This document shows positions 6,436 through 14,672 of a stretch of DNA of 37,798 nucleotides, piece by piece. Both the position numbers and the translations under genes were made by a program. How positions within the stretch are numbered: the first letter of the stretch is position 1; every line of letters begins with the position of its first letter. The notes beneath the pieces are model-generated. The model was not told where the DNA came from. It did no database searches and was given only the letters and a program-made list of their open reading frames with translations. The stretch spans positions 1 to 37,798 of the forward strand of contig JAFCCU010000018.1 of assembly GCA_017610005.1 (NCBI GenBank), given 5' to 3'. Origin of the DNA: Candidatus Woesearchaeota archaeon (lineage in GTDB: Archaea; Nanobdellota; Nanobdellia; Woesearchaeales; B29-G15).

Positions 6436-8109
6436 TTAAAATTCACTTCTTGGAGTATAATATGTATGTAATATCATCTCTGCTTTTTTAGAAAGTGGGT
6501 GATCAAGATAGTCTTTGTAAATTTTCTTGACTATTGGGTTTTCATGAGATTTTCTTAATGGAAGGAGTCTATCTTCTTCATAAATTGCTTCCATTCTTTT
6601 TGCAATAATTTCTTCATTGACAGGTAATGGCTGGCCTCCTCCTGCAATACATCCACCAGGGCAAGCCATAATTTCAATGAAATGGTATTTATCTTTATTT
6701 TTCAAAAGTTCTCTTGCATTAGCGAGTCCATTTGCTGCTGCAAACTTTATATCAATTCCATTTACATTAACTGTTCCTTCTTTAATTCCTTTGGGGCCTC
6801 GAAGTTGATCAAATTCAACTTTTGTTAATTCTTTTCCAGTTCCGAGTTCATAAGCTGTTCTAAGCGCTGCTTCCATTACTCCACCAGATGCACCAAAAAT
6901 TGCCCCTGCACCTGTTGAAATACCTAATGCTGGGTCAAACTTTTCATCGTTTAAATTTTTAAAGTCAATACAAAAATGCCTGATTAGTTTTGCAACTTCT
7001 CTGGTTGTTAGCACAAAGTCAACATCACTTGTTAGTTCTGGGCGGGTAATTTCAAATTTCTTTGCAGTACAAGGCATTATGCTTACAACAATAATATCAT
7101 CTCTTGGTTTGTTAATCTTTTTTGCATAATAGGTATTTGCTAAAATTCCAAGCATTTCATGGGGGCTTTTACAAGAAGACATATTGGGTAATAAATCATG
7201 ATAAAAGTGTTCCATGTATTTTATCCAAGCAGGACAACAGGTTGTAATCATTGGGAATGGGCCACCTTTTTTTACTCTGTTTAAAAATTCCGAAGCTTCT
7301 TCCATTATAGTTAAGTCTGCACCTAAATTTGTATCAAAGATTTTATCAAATCCACATTTACGTAAGGCTGCAACCATTTTTCCTGTAACAAGTGTTCCTG
7401 CTGGCATGCTAAATTCTTCACCTAATGCTGCCCTAATAGATGGTGCAGTTTGAACTACAACATGTTTTTTTGAATCTTTTAATACTTCAATTACTTCATG
7501 GATATGTTCTCGTTCAGATATTGCTCCAACTGGGCACGCGGCAATACATTGCCCACATTTAATACAAGCAACATCATTTAATTCATGGTCTGAATAAGGT
7601 GCAACTCGTTCTTTATGCCCTCTGCCAGCAAAGTCAATTGCATAAGTTGCTTGAATTGTAGCGCATACTTGCACGCATCTTCCACAATTTATACATTTAT
7701 TATTATCCCTTATAACTGAGGCGCCGAGATCAACTTTCCATTTTCTTTTTGGGTTAAACCTTGATTCACGAATTCCTAAATCCTGGATGATTTGGCAAAG
7801 CTCATGATCTTGGTTTTCAATAGAACACGTTTGAACATGTTCCGACATTAATAATTCTGAATTAACCTTTCGAGCTACTTTTACTCGGTCATTGTTTGTT
7901 GTTATTTCCATGCCTTCTTTTGGATAAGTATTGCAGGTTGTAACAAGCTTTCCTGCAATTTCAACAACACAAAGTCTGCACCTTCCTTCTGGTTTTAATC
8001 CTTCCTGATAGCAAATTGAAGGAATCTTATAACCTAAGTTTTTCAAACTAATTAGTAATGTTTTGTCTTTAGCTACTTCAATTATTTTGCCATCTACTCT
8101 GATTTGCAT
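6436..8109 (-). CDS. hydA: [FeFe]-hydrogenase catalytic subunit
   Basis: A 557-residue group A-type [FeFe]-hydrogenase that interconverts H2 with protons and electrons. Domains in order: plant-type [2Fe-2S] (C33, C44, C47, C59); a His-Cys [4Fe-4S] site with H91, C95 and C105 but Glu98 where the middle Cys is expected; two [4Fe-4S] motifs (C139/142/145/149 and C182/185/188/192); and the H-cluster domain with TTCCPAW (C291, C292), SSCKSPHEM, MPCTAKKFE (C347) and MACPGGCIAGGGQP (C483, C487). All H-cluster ligands and the proton-relay Cys are present. ATG 8109 has a GAGGAGAG site and overlaps hydB by 16 bases. Third gene of hydCBA. No hydEFG maturases lie in the window. Confidence 0.95.
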   Translation of the reverse strand: MQIRVDGKIIEVAKDKTLLISLKNLGYKIPSICYQEGLKPEGRCRLCVVEIAGKLVTTCNTYPKEGMEITTNNDRVKVARKVNSELLMSEHVQTCSIENQDHELCQIIQDLGIRESRFNPKRKWKVDLGASVIRDNNKCINCGRCVQVCATIQATYAIDFAGRGHKERVAPYSDHELNDVACIKCGQCIAACPVGAISEREHIHEVIEVLKDSKKHVVVQTAPSIRAALGEEFSMPAGTLVTGKMVAALRKCGFDKIFDTNLGADLTIMEEASEFLNRVKKGGPFPMITTCCPAWIKYMEHFYHDLLPNMSSCKSPHEMLGILANTYYAKKINKPRDDIIVVSIMPCTAKKFEITRPELTSDVDFVLTTREVAKLIRHFCIDFKNLNDEKFDPALGISTGAGAIFGASGGVMEAALRTAYELGTGKELTKVEFDQLRGPKGIKEGTVNVNGIDIKFAAANGLANARELLKNKDKYHFIEIMACPGGCIAGGGQPLPVNEEIIAKRMEAIYEEDRLLPLRKSHENPIVKKIYKDYLDHPLSKKAEMILHTYYTPRSEF

Positions 8110-9209
8110 AATCTCTCCTCGAATTCTTCTCTAAAATATTTAATTGCATTAATAACGTGATTTGTTGCAGTTTGTCCAAGACCACAAAATGAAGTGTCGC
8201 GAATAACTATTGCAAGCTCAAGTAATGTGTCAATGTCAGCAGAATTTGCTTGACCCATTGCGATATTTTCTAAAATTGCAAGCACCCTCATAGTACCTTC
8301 GCGGCAGGGAGTGCATTTGCCACAAGATTCAAACTCGTAAAACTTAGCAATATTTGTTGCAACATCAATTATTGAAGTCTTTTTATCTGTTACAATAACA
8401 GCACATGACCCAAGAAAACAATCTGCTTTTAATACCTCTTCTGGAGTTAGAGGTATGTCTTTAAATTGTTCATATGCCAAACAACCTCCAAAACAGCCGA
8501 AATGAATTGCTTTTGGTTCTCCATCTCCTAATTTAATTAGCTTAGATAATGGTGTCCCCTCTTTTAATTCGTAAACTCCTGGGTGTTTCACCTTACCTGA
8601 TAAGGAGAATAGTTTTAATTTTGGATCCCAGTCGTCCATCATTAAAGCTAATGGAACATTAGTTAGAGTTTCAACATTATTAATTATTGTAGGTTTTTCA
8701 AATAGCCCTTGAACTGTTGGGAAAGGGGGTTTTAAACTGGGGTGGCCACGGTATCCTTCAATTGAGCGCAAAATTGCAGTTTCATCCCCGCAAACATATG
8801 CCCCTGCTCCTTGAAAGATTTGAATTTCAATATCGCTAGTATTTACTTCATCAATTGTTTTTTGTAAATTTTCTTTTAAACATTCATATTCTCCCCTAAG
8901 GTAAATAAATGCTTTTTTAGCTGTAATTACATGGCATGCAATCATTATCCCTTCAATTAAGGTTTTGGGATTTTTTTCAATAATCATTCTATCTTTAAAT
9001 GTGCCTGGTTCTCCTTCATCTGCATTACACACAACATATTTTTCTGTTTCTTTTTCATTAAAAACCATTTCCCATTTAGTTCCAGTTGGAAAACCTGCCC
9101 CTCCTCTTCCAGTAAGGCCTTTATTTTTTAGAGTATCAATAACCCATTTAGGGCCTTTTTCCACAGTTTTATTAAAGGCCATCATTGAGCTTTCTTTTAG
9201 GATCTGCAT
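8094..9209 (-). CDS. hydB: NuoF-like flavin subunit of the hydrogenase, short form
   Basis: A 371-residue NuoF/HydB homologue expected to bind FMN and NAD(P)H and carry electrons between the nucleotide and HydA. Visible are the NAD/FMN region GLTGRGGAGFPTGTKW (31-46), CNADEGEPGTFKDR (61-74), GAGAYVCGDETAI, and the [4Fe-4S] site C296, C299, C302 with C342. It lacks both the N-terminal thioredoxin-like domain and the C-terminal two-cluster ferredoxin domain of the HydB and HndC subunits of bifurcating enzymes. It overlaps hydC by 13 bases and hydA by 16, so the three are translationally coupled. An ATG at 9185 is a possible alternative start. Confidence 0.92.
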   Translation of the reverse strand: MQILKESSMMAFNKTVEKGPKWVIDTLKNKGLTGRGGAGFPTGTKWEMVFNEKETEKYVVCNADEGEPGTFKDRMIIEKNPKTLIEGIMIACHVITAKKAFIYLRGEYECLKENLQKTIDEVNTSDIEIQIFQGAGAYVCGDETAILRSIEGYRGHPSLKPPFPTVQGLFEKPTIINNVETLTNVPLALMMDDWDPKLKLFSLSGKVKHPGVYELKEGTPLSKLIKLGDGEPKAIHFGCFGGCLAYEQFKDIPLTPEEVLKADCFLGSCAVIVTDKKTSIIDVATNIAKFYEFESCGKCTPCREGTMRVLAILENIAMGQANSADIDTLLELAIVIRDTSFCGLGQTATNHVINAIKYFREEFEERLCKSE

Positions 9210-9619
9210 TCTTTTAATACCTCTAGGATTTTCCCTTTAGTTAAATTTCCATAAACTTTTTTATTAATAAGCATAGCTGGAGCTTTATCACAACAGCCAA
9301 TACAAGAACCAATGTGTAATGAAAATTTTCCATCAACAGTAGTTTCTCCTGATTTAATTTTAAGTTCTTTTTCAATGACTTTAATTATATCCATTGATCC
9401 GTTAAGGTAACAAGACGGAGAATTGCATATTTCAATTATATATTGGCCTTGTTTTTTTAAATGTAAATGAGAATAAAAAGTTGCAACACCATAAACTCTT
9501 GAAATAGGAATATTAATTTGTTTAGAAATAGCTTTTAGAGCTCGCTCTGAGATCCACCCATTATTCTCTTGCTCCTGTAGCAACTTAGGCAGAAGCTCTT
9601 CCCCCTCTTTTTTATCCAT
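9197..9619 (-). CDS. hydC: NuoE-like [2Fe-2S] subunit of the hydrogenase
   Basis: A 140-residue thioredoxin-like [2Fe-2S] protein of the NuoE/HydC family, first gene of the hydCBA operon. Cluster ligands are C65 and C70 (CNSPSC) and C106 and C109 (SCIGC). The N-terminal helical part contains SRVYGVATFYSHL, typical of NuoE. The frame stays open upstream to 9766, but those 49 residues do not resemble NuoE and overlap the divergent gene's start, so I chose ATG 9619 (MDKKEGEELL). It probably relays electrons between HydB and HydA. Confidence 0.92.
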   Translation of the reverse strand: MDKKEGEELLPKLLQEQENNGWISERALKAISKQINIPISRVYGVATFYSHLHLKKQGQYIIEICNSPSCYLNGSMDIIKVIEKELKIKSGETTVDGKFSLHIGSCIGCCDKAPAMLINKKVYGNLTKGKILEVLKECRS

Positions 9620-9715
9620 ATTATTATTCAGAATAGCTTTCTTTAAATTATTTTCGGAATATAAGTTTGAATAATTAACGCAAAATATAAATACTGAAAT
9701 TACTACATTTTTAAA

Positions 9716-10213
9716 ATGGAATTTGCAAATGCCTTTGAAAATCTCTTTGTCAATGAATATAGACATATGTTTGTTTATACATTAATAGGCTTCTTTTTAC
9801 CTTTTTTACTAGGTCATCCACAATGGATTGTAGGAATTGTTGTTAATGCAATGCTAGTTATGGGCGCAACAAACGTAAAAGGTGTAAAACTATTGCCAAT
9901 TATTGTGGCACCTGCATTAGGTGCGCTTACAAGAGGATTATTATTTGGACCATTTACAATATATCTTGTTTATATGATCCCATTTATTTGGATTGGAAAC
10001 GCTTTATTTGTGTATTCTTTTAAGAAACTAAGCTACCTACCTGCGGTAGCAATTGGTGCTGTTGGAAAGAGTTTATTTTTATTCTTAGCAGCATTTATCC
10101 TCTTCAAACTAGGAATAATTCCAGTAGTTTTCTTAACAGCAATGGGTATAATCCAGTTTGCAACAGCAATTGGAGGAAGTGTCTTGGCTTATGGTGCTAA
10201 GAAGGTAATTTAA
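9716..10213 (+). CDS. Small multi-pass membrane protein divergent from hydCBA
   Basis: A 165-residue hydrophobic protein with about five membrane segments (around 18-36, 38-52, 60-80, 82-102, 108-130 and a last one near 135-160). Some short membrane proteins of this shape carry the database label 'iron hydrogenase' or resemble ECF transporter substrate-binding subunits; I recall this only from memory and the match is not verified. It starts at ATG 9716 with a TATA-like box AAATATAAATA at 9683-9693. It lies head-to-head with hydC across 96 bases, so the two may be co-regulated. Function is unknown. Confidence 0.75.
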   Translation: MEFANAFENLFVNEYRHMFVYTLIGFFLPFLLGHPQWIVGIVVNAMLVMGATNVKGVKLLPIIVAPALGALTRGLLFGPFTIYLVYMIPFIWIGNALFVYSFKKLSYLPAVAIGAVGKSLFLFLAAFILFKLGIIPVVFLTAMGIIQFATAIGGSVLAYGAKKVI

Positions 10214-10220
10214 AAGCATA

Positions 10221-10255
10221 AACTTTAAATACTATAGCCGCTATACTGGCTATAG
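10221..10255 (+). promoter_or_regulatory. TATA box and operator of toxin-antitoxin pair 2
   Basis: A TATA-like AACTTTAAAT (10221-10230) is followed by a perfect inverted repeat: CTATAGCC at 10232-10239 and GGCTATAG at 10248-10255, separated by eight bases. The second arm ends one base before ATG 10257, so a dimeric antitoxin bound here would cover the transcription and translation start. This is the clearest operator candidate in the window. Confidence 0.7.
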
Positions 10256-10256
10256 A

Positions 10257-10445
10257 ATGAATACTACTATCCAATTGAGCAGGGAAACTAAAGAACTGAT
10301 AGGTTCTTTTGGTAAAAAAGAAGATACTTATGAAGATATTATTAAGAGGATGTATCTCCTTGCATCAAAAGAACAATTAAGGGAATTTCTAATGTCTTCA
10401 GAAAACACTGTTTCTTTAGAAGAAGCAAGGGAGATTATAAACTAG
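10257..10445 (+). CDS. Antitoxin of a RelE-like toxin-antitoxin pair (copy 2)
   Basis: A 62-residue paralogue of the antitoxin at 4891. It opens MNTTIQLSRETKELIGSFG, followed by YEDIIKRMYLL, and ends in an acidic helix with VSLEEAREII. The N-terminal half is likely the DNA-binding ribbon-helix-helix part and the C-terminal half the toxin-binding part. It is probably leaderless, with TATA box and inverted repeat directly before the ATG. The toxin starts four bases after its stop. Confidence 0.75.
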   Translation: MNTTIQLSRETKELIGSFGKKEDTYEDIIKRMYLLASKEQLREFLMSSENTVSLEEAREIIN

Positions 10446-10449
10446 TAAA

Positions 10450-10788
10450 ATGGTCAAAATTGAGATTGTTAGGTCTCTTGTACATAAAATCAAAAAAACA
10501 TTTGATAATAAAGAAGCAAATACAGTTCTTGATTTGATTGAATCTATAAGCCCTAAGGGAGGAAAACCTCTGGGGAATGTAGGGAGTTTAGTAATAAAAG
10601 AAATTCGTTATAAAAAATTTAGATTTTACTTTATTGCTGATGGGTACAAATTGAAGTTTTTTTCAGAAGAAGAACTTACTGATTTATTATTAAGATTTGT
10701 AAGAATGTCAGATAAAAAGCATCAACAAGAAACAATAAATAAAATAAAGTTAATTTTGATCGAACTTGGCCCATCTGGATTAATGTGA
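10450..10788 (+). CDS. RelE/ParE-like toxin (copy 2)
   Basis: A 112-residue paralogue of the toxin at 5100. The shared core is IKEIRYKKFRFYFIADGYKLKFF, then LLLRFVRMSDKKHQQETINKIK. Both copies keep the charged and aromatic positions of the core, so both look intact. It follows its antitoxin by four bases and belongs to one operon with it. Ribosome-dependent RNase activity is expected from the family only. Confidence 0.75.
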   Translation: MVKIEIVRSLVHKIKKTFDNKEANTVLDLIESISPKGGKPLGNVGSLVIKEIRYKKFRFYFIADGYKLKFFSEEELTDLLLRFVRMSDKKHQQETINKIKLILIELGPSGLM

Positions 10789-10796
10789 GGGGTATA

Positions 10797-10803
10797 TTTA
10801 TAA
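10797..10803 (+). promoter_or_regulatory. TATA box of the dipeptidase gene
   Basis: TTTATAA, 23-29 bases before ATG 10826, fitting a leaderless transcript. Confidence 0.55.
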
Positions 10804-10825
10804 GTTTGATATCATTACCTTTTTT

Positions 10826-12286
10826 ATGACTGGTAGCCAATTACCCGGAGATATTCTTAGTTATGTTCAACAACATACACCAAATGCTGAACATGTTTGG
10901 CATTATTTTAATGATATTAGGCAAATTCCGAGAAGAACCGGTAATGAGGCAGGAATTAGAGAGTATGTTGAAAGATGGGCTTTAGAAAATAGGTTTGCTA
11001 GTTTTAAAGATGAAACTGGAAATATTGTAGTCAATGTCCCAAAAGATTCAGGCAGAGGGTATTCTGTGTGTTTGCAAGCTCATATGGATATGGTTGCCGC
11101 AGTTGATCTAGGTGTTATTTTTGATTTTGCAGTAGATTCTATTCAATTACTTCTTAGGGGAGATTATGTAACTGCTAATGGGACTTCCTTAGGCGCAGAT
11201 AATGGGATGGGGATTGCTTTAGCAATGGCAATTGCAACTGATCCAACAATTAAACATAATGGTTTAGAATTATTATTCACTGTTGATGAAGAAGGAAGCT
11301 GTGCTGGAGCTAAGAAATTAGATCTTATTTTGAAATCTCGTTACTTAATTAATCTTGATTCTGAAGATGGACACATAATCTTTAATGGTTGTGCAGGTTC
11401 AATTCAGCTTACTGGTATGCTCCAGGCAGAAAGAAGTGAAAGCTATGACCACCAATTTAAGATGGTAGTTTCTGGGCTTGAAGGAGGGCATTCTGGAGCC
11501 AATATTCATGAAGAATCTAGAGGAAATGCATTTTATATTGGAGGAAAGATTTTAGAAGAAATCCAAGGGCACTTTCCTTTGGCAGTAGTTGGAGTAAGGG
11601 GGGCAAAAACTCAAGTGGAGAATGCAATTCCTGGATATGCTGAATTTACTTTTTCTTTAGGGCAAGATAATGAATTAAATGCAGTTGGTACTCCTACAAT
11701 TTTGGAATTAACTGATAAATACAAGGGATTAAATGTTGAGATAAATAAGGAAGAAGGGAAATTTACTGCATTTTCTTTAGAAGATTCGAGGAACATTGTG
11801 GGTTTGTTAACTTCCGCCCATAGTGGAGTTCAAGAATGGATAACCCCCGGGGTTTTGCCTCAACTTTCAAGTAATCTTGGAGTTGTTGATACAGTTGAGC
11901 AAGGCATTCTGATTGGTGTAATGTCTCGTTCAAGCATAATAAAAGCTTTAGAAAAACGAAATTCACAACTTGAAGAATTATTTAGGAGTTATGGATTTAA
12001 ACCTGCGCTAATTGGCCCAGAGGATAGAATGCCTCCATGGGATCCAGCAGAATCAGAGTTAGGAAATATTACTATGGAGGTTGCAAGAACTGTGTTTGAT
12101 AATCCAACAATGGAGTCTATTCATGCTGGACTTGAGGCAGGCATTATTCTTGGAAAGCAGCCAAATATGCAAGCAGTTTCAATTGGACCAAAAATTCGAT
12201 ATCCTCATGGTACAAAAGAAGATGTCAGTATTACTTCTGTTGGGCAAAATCATGAATTCTTAAAGAAGCTGGTTGAAAGGTTGTAA
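10826..12286 (+). CDS. pepD: M20 family cytosolic dipeptidase (PepD, aminoacyl-histidine dipeptidase type)
   Basis: A 486-residue zinc metallopeptidase of the M20 family that hydrolyses dipeptides in the cytosol. The active-site set is complete: QAHMDMV (H86 and D88), SLGADNGMGIA (bridging D125), TVDEEG (E155 and E156), INLDSED (metal Asp near 180), GGHSG of the lid domain, and HAGLEAGI near the C-terminus supplying the last metal His. Length and domain order (catalytic, lid, catalytic) match bacterial PepD. A TATA box lies at 10797-10803. It stands alone between a toxin-antitoxin pair and tRNA-Gln repeats, and fits scavenging of amino acids from peptides. Confidence 0.93.
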   Translation: MTGSQLPGDILSYVQQHTPNAEHVWHYFNDIRQIPRRTGNEAGIREYVERWALENRFASFKDETGNIVVNVPKDSGRGYSVCLQAHMDMVAAVDLGVIFDFAVDSIQLLLRGDYVTANGTSLGADNGMGIALAMAIATDPTIKHNGLELLFTVDEEGSCAGAKKLDLILKSRYLINLDSEDGHIIFNGCAGSIQLTGMLQAERSESYDHQFKMVVSGLEGGHSGANIHEESRGNAFYIGGKILEEIQGHFPLAVVGVRGAKTQVENAIPGYAEFTFSLGQDNELNAVGTPTILELTDKYKGLNVEINKEEGKFTAFSLEDSRNIVGLLTSAHSGVQEWITPGVLPQLSSNLGVVDTVEQGILIGVMSRSSIIKALEKRNSQLEELFRSYGFKPALIGPEDRMPPWDPAESELGNITMEVARTVFDNPTMESIHAGLEAGIILGKQPNMQAVSIGPKIRYPHGTKEDVSITSVGQNHEFLKKLVERL

Positions 12287-12311
12287 ATAATCCATCAGCA
12301 GAGTAGCAAAC

Positions 12312-12511
12312 GCGGGATGAATCCTACGGATTAACCCACTCCAGACTCCAGACTTAATAGCCCCGCCCGGTTCAAACTAAATCTTTTAGGAAAAGATTTA
12401 ATAGAAAAAAGCGGGATGAATCCTACGGATTAACCCACTCCAAACTGCAGACTCCAGACTTAATAGCCCCGCCCGGTTCAAACTAGATTTTTCCAAAAAA
12501 TCTAGTAAAAA
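12312..12511 (-). repeat. Tandem 100-bp units with copies of the tRNA-Gln 3' end
   Basis: Two tandem units, 12312-12410 and 12411-12511. Each holds GCGGGATGAATCC, a small AATCC/GGATT hairpin, heptamers (ACTCCAGACT), then AATAGCCCCGCCCGG with TTCAAAC, a near copy of the tRNA-Gln 3' end, and finally a hairpin. The true tRNA end begins at 12553. The closing hairpins differ in sequence but both fold: AAATCTTTT/AAAAGATTT in one unit, CTAGATTTTT/AAAAAATCTAG in the other. A third hairpin (GGGTGC/GCACCC) precedes the genuine end. There is no protein gene from 12287 to 12553. Confidence 0.88.
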
Positions 12512-12553
12512 GGTGGGTGCGTTGCACCCTTTTCCTGTGGAAAAATAGAAAAA

Positions 12554-12667
12554 TAGCCCCGCCCGGATTCGAACCAGGGTCCATGCCTTTCTGCGAAGCG
12601 AAAGACCAGGAAACTGGTTTCCGCTGCCTCCAAAGGGCACGATGATTGACCGCTACACCACGGGGCT
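12554..12667 (-). tRNA. tRNA-Gln (anticodon TTG) with intron
   Basis: The acceptor stem AGCCCCG (from 12667) pairs with CGGGGCT, discriminator A at 12554. The anticodon loop CTTTGG+A gives anticodon TTG. A 41-nt intron (12629-12589) interrupts at the canonical 37/38 site; the 3' anticodon stem strand is GGCAT. The T-loop is TTCGAAT. A TATA-like TTTATAA lies at 12701-12707. Confidence 0.92.
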
Positions 12668-12805
12668 GTAAGCTTTAAGACTTAAGTTTTAAGTTTTGGT
12701 TTATAAAGTTTTGGAGAAAGTTAAGACTTTTTCAATATTTCTTCTAAAAATTGGCTGTTAGGACTTACTTACAGCATAAAAATTCAAAAAAAAGAATTAA
12801 AAATG

Positions 12806-13357
12806 TTAGCTACTGCTCACTACATTAATTGTGAAAATTTCTGAGTCGTATTCAGCATCTTTCACAACATCCCATACAATTAATTTTAGTGTAAAGGTTT
12901 GCGGGGTTGTTGTGGGAGTTACCTTAAATGTTAAGCGAGCCTTCTCATTTGCGTCAAGTATATCATAACCTATGTCCCAAAATATTGCAGGGCAGTTAGC
13001 GGTTGGTGAAGTACTTTTCTCAAACTCGCAAACTTTATTTGCGTCTTCGAACATTATTTTATATTGGAATTTTGAATTAAATTTGTTTGTTAGGTCATAT
13101 AACACAATTGGTTTTGATCCAATCTTGGCTTCAATTGTATTTGAAACGAACTTAAGATAATCAGGTTCCTCGACTGCTGGTTCTTCCTCAGGAACCTCTT
13201 CTGGAATAACTTCAGGAACCTCTTCTGGAATAACTTCGGGAACATCTTCTGGAATAACTTCTGGTGTTTCTTCTGGTACAACTATAACTTCTTCCTTTAC
13301 TTCAGCCGCACAAGCGGAGAAAAGGAGTAGCATAATAATTAATATTTGGAATTTCAT
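12806..13357 (-). CDS. Lipoprotein-like exported protein with a Pro-Glu repeat stalk
   Basis: A 183-residue exported protein. It starts MKFQILIIMLLLFSACAAE, a signal peptide with a lipobox-like FSAC, so it is probably lipid-anchored on the outside. Residues of about 25-65 form a stalk of VPEVIPEE-type repeats (four close copies), rigid and acidic. The C-terminal 115 residues (from DYLKFVSNT) look like a beta-sandwich. The function is unknown; surface display or binding is a guess. ATG 13357 follows AGGTGGT; the longer open frame to 13390 has no better start. It is divergent from nreA across 65 bases that share a TATA-like ATATATAAAA. Confidence 0.75.
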   Translation of the reverse strand: MKFQILIIMLLLFSACAAEVKEEVIVVPEETPEVIPEDVPEVIPEEVPEVIPEEVPEEEPAVEEPDYLKFVSNTIEAKIGSKPIVLYDLTNKFNSKFQYKIMFEDANKVCEFEKSTSPTANCPAIFWDIGYDILDANEKARLTFKVTPTTTPQTFTLKLIVWDVVKDAEYDSEIFTINVVSSS

Positions 13358-13422
13358 TTTACCACCTAAGTATACTATATTTAATAACATATATAAAAAG
13401 TTTAGGTATCTTTTTATGTAAG

Positions 13423-14664
13423 TTGGCCTTCTTTAGACTTGTGAAACCTCAAGTTAAGTGTCTTGAATGTAAGGGAAGGTATCCTAAAGAATACTGTAAG
13501 ATGGATATTTGCCCAATAATCTCTAGGATGCATACTTATAAAAAAATTGATGAGAATATCACAAAAGAAGAATTTGATTCATCATCAAGAAGTCCTTTTG
13601 TTTCCAGATTCGGCTATCCAAATATAAATGTGGGAGTGTTAGCTCCGCCAGGGGTTGTTGATGCAACCGACTATGATGCACCTAAAGACTGGGCTAAGAA
13701 TAATTATCAGATTCCAAAAATCTTAGAACTTAGAAGTGCGATGGTTAATTCTCGTTTTCCTGCTCTTGTTAAAGGGGGTGTTACACGAGAACTTGAAAAA
13801 ACTCAGAATATTACACTTGGAAAAGCACCAGTCGCATTAGATGTAAAGTTGAAAAGAAGGCCAAACTTAAACATCACAATAAAACCGGAAGTTGCACCAA
13901 TGGGTCCCCAAGCAGACTTAGATAGGATGGAGATTATTGATAATCCAAAGGTTCCAAAAGCAGTTGATAAGGCAGTTTCAGATGATGAATTAAAAGCAGT
14001 AACTGCAATTGACGAAATGAGTCATAAGGGAATTGATGAGAATTATTTAAGAAGATTATTATCAGTTGGGCTTTTGGGGGTTAAAAAAGACAGAAAATTA
14101 GTTCCGACAAGATGGGCAATTACTGCAACAGATGATACAATAGGAAAATTACAAAGAAAAAAAATAAGAGATTACAAACATGCAGATTATCAAGCATTTT
14201 TAGGGGGTTATCTTGGCAATTTTTACTTAATCATGTTGATCCCTTCAATTTTCAGATATGAACTTTTTGAAATGTTCGCTGTAGAAGGTATTGAACCTAA
14301 GTTTACAACAGATTGGGAAGATCATAAAGGCAGAAAAAATTATGCAAAGACAACTGCTGGTGGTTATTATGCAACAAGACTTGGAATATCTGAAAAAATG
14401 ATTTCACTAAAACGTCAAGGGGCTGCCCTTGCCATTCGCTTTATCACAGATGAATATACAATTGGGCTTGGGGTGTGGGTTGTAAGAGAAGCTACAAGGA
14501 AATCTTTGTTAAGTAAACCAATTCATTTTGCGTCATTAGAATTAATGATCCAATATGCTAAAATGATTGCAAAAAGAAAATATGGGGTACCAATTGAACA
14601 TATCTTGAAAGCCAGTAAACTTTTAGAAGAAGTTAAGAATCAAAAGACTCTTGGGGATTATTAA
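13423..14664 (+). CDS. nreA: Archaeal DNA repair protein NreA
   Basis: A 413-residue protein of the archaeal Nre family, implicated in DNA repair together with the PCNA clamp. Its N-terminus has a zinc-binding set C13, C16, C25 and C30 (KCLECKGRY...CKMDICPI), and conserved blocks such as SPFVSRFGYPNINVGVLAPP follow. The last residues NQKTLGDY resemble a PIP box (Q-x-x-L-x-x-aromatic), the known PCNA contact of this family. The start appears to be TTG 13423: the nearby ATG at 13416 is followed at once by TAA, and a TATA-like box at 13389-13399 puts the transcription start close to 13423. Confidence 0.9.
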   Translation: MAFFRLVKPQVKCLECKGRYPKEYCKMDICPIISRMHTYKKIDENITKEEFDSSSRSPFVSRFGYPNINVGVLAPPGVVDATDYDAPKDWAKNNYQIPKILELRSAMVNSRFPALVKGGVTRELEKTQNITLGKAPVALDVKLKRRPNLNITIKPEVAPMGPQADLDRMEIIDNPKVPKAVDKAVSDDELKAVTAIDEMSHKGIDENYLRRLLSVGLLGVKKDRKLVPTRWAITATDDTIGKLQRKKIRDYKHADYQAFLGGYLGNFYLIMLIPSIFRYELFEMFAVEGIEPKFTTDWEDHKGRKNYAKTTAGGYYATRLGISEKMISLKRQGAALAIRFITDEYTIGLGVWVVREATRKSLLSKPIHFASLELMIQYAKMIAKRKYGVPIEHILKASKLLEEVKNQKTLGDY

Positions 14665-14672
14665 TCTATATT

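Noticed and set aside
6068-6446. Long open frames in other phases and on the minus strand over the eS1 tail
   Set aside because: They are by-products of the repetitive DNA. Heptamer-derived sequence stays open in several frames; the eS1 frame is continuous with a conserved protein.
9620-9766. 49-residue N-terminal extension of HydC
   Set aside because: It overlaps the divergent membrane gene's start, does not look like NuoE, and ATG 9619 gives the standard length.
982-12553. tRNA 3'-end copies as ordinary genomic-island attachment sites
   Set aside because: The copies are only about 40-107 bases apart with no integrase or cargo between them. A normal island is excluded inside the window, though scars of past events are not.
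12398-12640. 80-residue minus-strand frame across tRNA-Gln and its repeats
   Set aside because: It is made of tRNA, intron and repeat sequence.
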